Origin: Phycisphaerae bacterium
GTDB lineage: Bacteria > Planctomycetota > Phycisphaerae > Phycisphaerales > UBA1924
Reading direction: 5' to 3'
NCBI GenBank assembly: GCA_014192545.1
Contig: BJHL01000004.1
Location: 124,001-188,000 of the forward strand
Length of the DNA: 64,000 nt
The notes below the pieces were generated by a model that saw nothing but the letters and a program-made list of their open reading frames with translations, was not told the origin of the DNA and did no database searches. Position 1 is the stretch's first letter; the number at the start of each line of letters is the position of its first letter. Shown here piece by piece: positions 58,956 through 64,000 of this stretch. Position numbers and translations under genes: made by a program.

Positions 58956-59771
58956 TCAGGCCGCAGCGGTGTTGTCGGTGGTGGGGGCAGGGGTGGCGAC
59001 GGCGGCGGACGGGTCCTCGCCGCGCACGAGCGCCGCAAAGACGCGGTAGTCCAGCGGGATCTCTTCGGGCAGACCCAAGCGGTTCTTGGCGACGTGCGCC
59101 GGCCGTTCGACGGTGCGGATGATCCGCTCGCCGGTGGAGACGCCGTTGTGCTTGGCCTTGTTGAAGCCCTCGTCGACCTTGATGGTGTGGACCTTGTACG
59201 TGGCGAAGAGCACCTCGTCGGCCCACTCCTGCACCAGCGCCGACGCGAGCTTGTGCAGGCGCGGCGAGTAGCGGTCGTACGGCACAGTCTCGGGGTTCTC
59301 GAACTTCTCGATCTTGGCGTGCGCGATGAGGACCACCGTCATGCCGCGATCGCTGCGGAGCGCATCGAGCGCGCCGAGCACTGCACGCCACTTGTCGACC
59401 GCGAAGGCAAAGCCCTTCGCATACCCAATCTTCTCGATGTTCTCGACGCTCTCGTCGGCGCAGACCTCGCCCCAGATCAGGCGCTCGAGCCAGTCAAGGC
59501 TGTCGATGACGACGGTGCGGTAGTCGTGGTCACCCGAGTACAGGGACTCGAGCGCCGCCATCACCTCGCCGAGGCTGCGGGCCAGCGGGAACGACTCGCA
59601 GTCGATGTCGGCCAGGCCGTCTTCGGTGGGAACGAAGATGGGCTTCTCGGCCATCGCGCCGAACGTGCTCTTGCCGATGCCGTGAGTGCCGTACAGCATC
59701 ACGCGGCGGGGACGGGCCTTGCGGCCCTTGCTGATCTGGTTCATGAGGGTTGCGGGTGCGGTTGTGGGCAT
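58956..59771 (-). CDS. Sak4/RecA-like phage ATPase (AAA_24)
   Basis: The 271-residue protein starts at ATG 59771 with GGAG six bases upstream; an in-frame GTG at 59873 overlapping the previous stop is an alternative. Walker A GTHGIGKST (28-36), YRTVVIDSLDWLERLIW as Walker B, MTVVLIAHAKIEKFENPET and EVLFATYKVHTIK are typical of the Sak4 single-strand annealing/recombinase family. Partner of the DUF669 protein encoded next. Confidence 0.85.
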   Translation of the reverse strand: MPTTAPATLMNQISKGRKARPRRVMLYGTHGIGKSTFGAMAEKPIFVPTEDGLADIDCESFPLARSLGEVMAALESLYSGDHDYRTVVIDSLDWLERLIWGEVCADESVENIEKIGYAKGFAFAVDKWRAVLGALDALRSDRGMTVVLIAHAKIEKFENPETVPYDRYSPRLHKLASALVQEWADEVLFATYKVHTIKVDEGFNKAKHNGVSTGERIIRTVERPAHVAKNRLGLPEEIPLDYRVFAALVRGEDPSAAVATPAPTTDNTAAA

Positions 59772-59869
59772 GGAATCTCCGTGATTGCAGAAAGTGGGAT
59801 CGATGTCCTCAGGCCAGATGTCGCGGGTGAACGCGCCTTGGCCGAGGCGGACGAGTGGAAGTGATGTGG

Positions 59870-60166
59870 TCACGCGGCCGCCGCCGCGACGGCGGGTTCG
59901 GTTTCGCGGCGGACGGTGAAGGCCTCGCGACCAAACTCGTGCGACAGCAGCGACGTGTAGATCTGGGCCGTCGCGTCGGCGGGGGCGGTGCCGCCGCTCA
60001 CGCGGATTTCGGCGCGGATCGGGTCCACCGCGTAGGTGACCTCGGTGCGGACCTTCGCCTCGCCGTGGAGGCCCTCGGCCGCCAGAAGCGAGAGGCGAAG
60101 CGTGTTCTCCGCCTCGGCGAGATCGACATCGGCGGTGAACTGGAAGCGGAACTCCGAAGTACGCAT
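59870..60166 (-). CDS. Small hypothetical phage protein
   Basis: The 98-residue protein has MRTSEFRFQFTADVDLAEAE and AKVRTEVTYAVDPIRAEIRV, an alternating beta pattern, and a helical C-terminus. Located first in the recombination block. Unrecognised. Confidence 0.5.
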   Translation of the reverse strand: MRTSEFRFQFTADVDLAEAENTLRLSLLAAEGLHGEAKVRTEVTYAVDPIRAEIRVSGGTAPADATAQIYTSLLSHEFGREAFTVRRETEPAVAAAAA

Positions 60167-60299
60167 GGGCTTGTCCTCCGATCAGGTGAGGGGCGGTGCA
60201 GTGCGATCTCCGGCAAGCTGCGGAGCGCCGGCTCAGGGGGATGAGCCGGACGCTCCGCGCCGCCGGTCCGCAGCGAGCGGTTGCCCGCTGCTGGAGCCC

Positions 60300-60890
60300 T
60301 TATGCGAACGGCGAGCGGCCTGCGCGCGATTTGATGACACGCTCACGGATGGCGGCAAGCATGGCGGCGATGCGCCGGCGTGGGATGCGGCGCTTCTGGG
60401 CGGTGCCGCTCAGGCCGTGGTTGACCACATCCCGGAGCAGAGCCCGCTCCCGGGCCGTCAGCAATGCCTCAACGGCGTTCCACTCGTCGCGGATGTCGAC
60501 GCCTTCTTCGTGCGGGATTGCCGATCGCCCAGTACGGCGGCGACCGTCCTCATCGCCGATGAGCCCGGACAGAGAATCGGACTCGCCGCGCGCGCCGGGG
60601 AAGGCCGAGTCCAGCGAGAATGCCCGCAGGCCGTCGCGGCGCTTGCGGCTCTTGCGGCGGCGAACCTCCATGCCGATCCAGCTCGTCACCACCGAGGTGA
60701 CGAAAGCCTCGACGGAGCCGCGGCCTGCATCGAAGAGTTGCTGCTTGGTCATGAGGAACAACGCCATCTCCTGGCGCAGGTCCTCCTCCTCCGACCGCGT
60801 GAAGCCGGCGCTCCGGCTGAGGAACGCGGCCTTGCGGCGGATCAGGTCGGCGGTGAACGGGTTTGAAACGACGTCGCTGCGGCTGGTCAT
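60300..60890 (-). CDS. RNA polymerase sigma-like factor (ECF-like, phage)
   Basis: The 196-residue protein starts at ATG 60890, with GGAGGT upstream. FTADLIRRKAAFLSRSAGFT, EEEDLRQEMALFLMTKQQLF and SVEAFVTSVVTSWIGMEVRR match sigma region 2, and a helical region 4-like part has RERALLRDVVNHGLSGTAQK and RRRIAAMLAAIRERV. A basic C-terminus. It is preceded by a terminator, so it has its own promoter between 60891 and 61046, and may direct the rest of the leftward operon. Confidence 0.7.
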   Translation of the reverse strand: MTSRSDVVSNPFTADLIRRKAAFLSRSAGFTRSEEEDLRQEMALFLMTKQQLFDAGRGSVEAFVTSVVTSWIGMEVRRRKSRKRRDGLRAFSLDSAFPGARGESDSLSGLIGDEDGRRRTGRSAIPHEEGVDIRDEWNAVEALLTARERALLRDVVNHGLSGTAQKRRIPRRRIAAMLAAIRERVIKSRAGRSPFA

Positions 60891-61046
60891 GGGACCTCCG
60901 AGGCCGGAGGTCTGGCTCACCAACCAGCCACGAAGCCCGCTGCGCCGCGGCGACAATGCCGCGGGGAAACACAGGAACGTCCGTGACTGGCCGGTTATGA
61001 GCCGACCGGCCTCGGACGCAGGCCGGGGTGTCGCGGGCGGCGCATG

Positions 61047-61074
61047 AAAAAGGCGGGCCGCTCGCCCGCCAAAA
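61047..61074 (-). terminator. Intrinsic terminator downstream of the 61104 gene
   Basis: On the minus strand a 7-bp stem GGCGGGC/GCCCGCC with a 5-base loop is followed by TTTTT. It separates the early genes to the right from the sigma-like gene to the left. Confidence 0.85.
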
Positions 61075-61103
61075 CACTCGCCGCAGTCCCTGAAATGCAG
61101 CGT

Positions 61104-62075
61104 TTATCGCCTCTGCGAGATTTTCTTTGCCCTGTCGCGGGACTGCGACGCGACACGGCGATCGACCGACCCGGAGTCATCCTGGTCGATCAGCGCCTCC
61201 AGGCCTCCCGAACGGTCGATGGCTCGCTGGACCTGGTCCTTGGATACTGGCCTGCCGAGTTGCTTCGTCAGCTCCGCCGCAGCCTTCCGGGTCGAGCCAA
61301 ACGTCTTCCGCGCAGCAACAAGAACGTCGTCCTGCAGGTGGCCCTTGATCTCGGCTTTGACCTGTTGGCGAACGATCCGCTTCTTCACCTCGGGGTCCGT
61401 GGGCAGCAGGCTCCGTTGCTCCGCGACCTCGTCAGCCTCCGTGACCATCGACAGAAGTGCCGCACCATCCAAAACGAACTGCCCATCGGCGATGCTCGCG
61501 ATGCGCGACAGCGAGATAGTCGCCGGCACTCGTCCCGGCCAGGTCCGATCGTCGGGAACATGGTGAGGGACCAGCACGACCGAGCGGCCGCCCGCCCCGA
61601 CATGCGCCGCCACGGACGCGGCATCAGAATCCTGCAGCCTCCGAGCGAGGAGAATCTCGCGGGTCTTCCCCTGCCAAGGAATTCGGCCGAGCCGCCAGAG
61701 TCGGTCGGGAACAATCGCCACCGGCGTGGCGGTGAACGAGAGGGCGCTCGCGACAGCAGCGGCAGATCCCTGCGGATGGACCTGCCATCCGCGGCACATC
61801 TCCGGCGTTACCTCGACCCGCAGGTCCTCGGGGCAGTAGATCCACAAGCGATCATGGCCATCGGGGCCTGCGCGTTTGGCGACAATTTCAACGTGGCGGT
61901 CCTCGCAATGCGGGCACGCCGCCGTCAGGCCACCAGAGGCTGATCGCACGAGGCCGAGTCGCTCGGCCGTAGTGAGCGAGCCTGGCGGCCACTCGGCCAC
62001 GTCGCGGTGATCAAACACGCGATCGACGTCGTCGAGGGCGAAAAGCAGCAGCCTCATGAATGCCTCACTGGTCAT
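61104..62075 (-). CDS. Phage early protein, Cys/His-containing, function unknown
   Basis: The 323-residue protein has an N-terminal CPHCEDRHVEIVAKR zinc-ribbon-like motif with a second Cys pair farther on (YCPEDLRVEVTPEMCRG). The centre is unrecognised (GRSVVLVPHHVPDDRTWPGR). The C-terminus has a Fis/HTH-like segment (RKTFGSTRKAAAELTKQLGR, VSKDQVQRAID). It may be a DNA-binding regulator. Overlaps the next upstream gene by 11 bases. Confidence 0.6.
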   Translation of the reverse strand: MTSEAFMRLLLFALDDVDRVFDHRDVAEWPPGSLTTAERLGLVRSASGGLTAACPHCEDRHVEIVAKRAGPDGHDRLWIYCPEDLRVEVTPEMCRGWQVHPQGSAAAVASALSFTATPVAIVPDRLWRLGRIPWQGKTREILLARRLQDSDAASVAAHVGAGGRSVVLVPHHVPDDRTWPGRVPATISLSRIASIADGQFVLDGAALLSMVTEADEVAEQRSLLPTDPEVKKRIVRQQVKAEIKGHLQDDVLVAARKTFGSTRKAAAELTKQLGRPVSKDQVQRAIDRSGGLEALIDQDDSGSVDRRVASQSRDRAKKISQRR

Positions 62076-63249
62076 TGGTCACCCCCCAGCGTTTGAGGCA
62101 GCGATCCCCAATGACACGGTGCTCGTCGGGCTTGCTCTTGAGGTTGCTGGAGTTGGGCACGGAGATGTCGAACGCCAGTGTCGGTGCCCGGCCCGGCCCC
62201 TCGTGCGCGAACTTGAGCGAGAACGACGCGGACGCGACGCGCACCCCGTCGGTGTTGACATTCTCCGACCGGATCCACCGCTCGAGCTTGCGGTAGATAT
62301 CGTCGCGGGATCCCTTGGGATCGGCCTTGATCTCGATGTACCCGCTGGAGCCGCGGGGCACGATCCGCATCCGCGTGATCTTCGCCTCCTCCACACCGTC
62401 AGTCGCCTCCAGCGGCAGCTGAGAGTTTGGAGCCAGCAAGTGGTCGAGCACAAACGTCGGCCGCAGCGGGTCCGTCGGCGCGACGGAGAGCCCGAGCACC
62501 GCCTTGCAGAATGCACACTGCAGTGGTTCCCAGACCTTCTTGCCGCCCTGCGCAAACACCTCCAGCGAGCCGTCGTCTGCGTTGTAGACGAAGACGTTCT
62601 CGAAGGCGTATCGGTCTGACCGGATGATCGGCTGGTCACTCTCGCCGTCGAAGACGATGTGCTTGTCGGGATAGTCGTCAAGGTACGCGAAAAAGTACTC
62701 CGCGCCGCCCTGGCGGCGATAATGCACGACCTTGCAGCACCGGCCGCGCATCTGCACCGGCCCGTAGTACGACGTCAGCGCATCGCCGAGGGCTTGGAGC
62801 ATGCTGTCCGTCACGACGATTGCCTCTTTGGGCAGGCTGTTGCGCCGTTTCCAGTGACGGCCCGCCGCAAGCGCGTCGGCCCGGGCGAAGAGGGCTGCCT
62901 CGCTGAAGGCCTCTGGAAGGTTGAGGTAGACCCACATCGCCTTGTCTTGTTTGCTCGCCTGCGCCTTGAACTGGTCAGCGATTTCAGGCTTGCGCCACAG
63001 GATCTCCTCGGCCAGCACCGCCATGCCGCGGTGGTCAGAGAGTTCGCTGATGTCCCGGAGGATCACCTGCACCGCGAGCTTCTGATGCTCCGGCAGTGAC
63101 TGCCACGCATCAAACACCGGATCGATACGGTGCTCGCTGAGCTTGTCCCACGGGACGTCGGCGAGCTCGCCGCGCCGCGTGAAGAACTCGCGGAGCAGCG
63201 AGTTGGCGATCTGCTTCAGGACTTTGCGGGGATCGAACGGTTTTGCCAT
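62065..63249 (-). CDS. Phage early protein of unknown function
   Basis: The 394-residue protein has a helical first half (FFTRRGELADVPWDKLSEHR, LPEHQKLAVQVILRDISELS) and a mixed second half (YFFAYLDDYPDKHIVFDGES, RDDIYRKLERWIRSENVNTD). No recognised family. It lies between an ImmA/IrrE-like gene and the Cys/His protein, an arrangement seen in phage immunity regions. Confidence 0.6.
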   Translation of the reverse strand: MAKPFDPRKVLKQIANSLLREFFTRRGELADVPWDKLSEHRIDPVFDAWQSLPEHQKLAVQVILRDISELSDHRGMAVLAEEILWRKPEIADQFKAQASKQDKAMWVYLNLPEAFSEAALFARADALAAGRHWKRRNSLPKEAIVVTDSMLQALGDALTSYYGPVQMRGRCCKVVHYRRQGGAEYFFAYLDDYPDKHIVFDGESDQPIIRSDRYAFENVFVYNADDGSLEVFAQGGKKVWEPLQCAFCKAVLGLSVAPTDPLRPTFVLDHLLAPNSQLPLEATDGVEEAKITRMRIVPRGSSGYIEIKADPKGSRDDIYRKLERWIRSENVNTDGVRVASASFSLKFAHEGPGRAPTLAFDISVPNSSNLKSKPDEHRVIGDRCLKRWGVTNDQ

Positions 63250-63338
63250 TGCTGAGTTTCCTTGTCTGTCGTTTGCTAAATGGTTGACACTCAGGACGTG
63301 ACAGTGCCGTGCCGGTGTCGGTGTCGGATCGTGCAGGG

Positions 63339-64000
63339 TCAGAACAGTGTGTTGGGTCGTTCGCGCATCAGCAGGCCGAGTTTCTCGAGGCGGATGCGCA
63401 TCGCCTCGGCGGACACTTCAAACCGCTCGGCCAGCGGCTTCGAGAAACGATCGAGCGTGGCGTCGGCCGCGTCGCGGCCGTCGGCGACGGGTGCGGGCGG
63501 AAGATCCGCGAGCACCACATGGTCCAGGCTTCCGCGCCAGTCTTTCCACGCTGCGACGACGAGCGACTTCGGCATGAGCAAATAGCTGGCGTACGTGTCG
63601 GCCTGCCACTCAACAGGAAGTTTGTCGCCAGCGCGGCAAACGAACGCAGGCTGACCGCGACCATCGAAGAGCGCAGCCTGCCCCGGGTCTTCGCGGTAAT
63701 ACGAGCGATGGAGCCGCCAGTGACCGATCTCGTGCGCCAGCGTGAAGCGGTAGCGTCCGAGCCGCGACGGGTTCTCCGAAGGATCGAGCCGAGTGTCGAT
63801 CCGCACCAGCTTCTCGTTGAACCAGATCGCGCCGAGCACGCCATCGGTCCCGAACAGCGCGGCGAGGTCCTCGATGGCAAAGGTCAGACCAAGGTGCAGC
63901 TCGAGGATGTCCTCGACGGGCATGGGCCCAGCGACAGGAGCGTCGGTGCGGTGCGCGTACTCCGCGATGAGCGCATCCGCGTCACGCTCTATGCGGACTT
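63339..64000 (-). CDS. ImmA/IrrE family metallo-endopeptidase (5' end off window)
   Basis: The frame runs from the right edge through VRIERDADALIAEYAHRTDA to the stop at 63339. The internal Met at 63923 is not the start, because the family N-terminus (ADALIAEY, then DILELHLGLTF) lies upstream and continues off the edge. HEIGHWRLH is the zinc site; WQADTYASYLLMP supplies the second motif. Such proteases cleave phage repressors or regulators of XRE type; a partner repressor would lie just beyond the window. Confidence 0.88.
   Translation of the reverse strand, partial: VRIERDADALIAEYAHRTDAPVAGPMPVEDILELHLGLTFAIEDLAALFGTDGVLGAIWFNEKLVRIDTRLDPSENPSRLGRYRFTLAHEIGHWRLHRSYYREDPGQAALFDGRGQPAFVCRAGDKLPVEWQADTYASYLLMPKSLVVAAWKDWRGSLDHVVLADLPPAPVADGRDAADATLDRFSKPLAERFEVSAEAMRIRLEKLGLLMRERPNTLF

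Overview
The window reads as chromosome of a Planctomycetota bacterium, most probably of the Phycisphaerae type. The clearest hint is a secreted protein ending in a planctomycete-style PEP-CTERM variant (PTPGTAALLGLGGLLAARRRR-like tail). GC-rich coding, prenyltransferase-repeat and DUF1573-like secreted proteins, and several genes whose -10 element sits directly before the start codon also fit. No tRNA, rRNA or CRISPR array was seen.

Region 1 (1-22.7 kb) is host chromosome. In order it holds: a truncated MhqD-like carboxylesterase; a PTS IIA domain protein and a polyprenyl synthetase; a secreted prenyltransferase-repeat protein; a DUF1428 protein; an Ala/Glu-rich membrane protein; RsmE and a TRASH-like lipoprotein; a DUF1573-like protein; a LURP-one-like protein; a lipoprotein; QueF; GlmS; a glycosyltransferase fragment next to an IS1595-type transposase remnant; two tandem MscS channels, the second with an enlarged pore helix; a PEP-CTERM protein; a DUF5694 protein pair; an ArsR-like regulator; and two metallophosphoesterases. 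A dispersed, structured repeat with a TTGC-loop hairpin occurs three times in the same orientation between 14.9 and 19.9 kb.

Region 2 (22.9-30.2 kb) is a lower-GC island with three co-directional genes. They encode a six-TM protein with a long cytoplasmic helical tail, a HerA/DUF87-type ATPase overlapping it by 4 nt, and a 792-residue protein. That last protein has a 24-residue repeat, a His-rich nuclease-toxin-like domain (DUF2380/HNH-like) and a 16-residue Pro-rich repeat present about 19 times. This looks like an uncharacterised membrane/ATPase/effector system and is the best candidate for something undescribed.

Region 3 (30.8-64.0 kb, continuing past the right edge) is a large siphovirus-type prophage, transcribed almost entirely leftward. 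Reading right to left: an ImmA/IrrE peptidase; two unknown genes; a sigma-like factor; a recombination/replication block (Sak4-like ATPase, DUF669 SSB-like protein, RusA resolvase, SF2 helicase, primase-polymerase); a ParB-DNA methyltransferase fusion; a rightward cassette of six small genes; terminase; portal; a protease-capsid fusion; head-tail connectors; tail tube; a tail chaperone pair with a GGGCCCC -1 slippery site at the stop codon; a lipoprotein; tape measure; and tail-tip genes. The left end is a modification module: SAM methyltransferase, DUF115/MptE-like protein, a Hint-domain Ser/Gly-rich protein and two GT32 glycosyltransferases. No integrase or endolysin was recognised inside the window.
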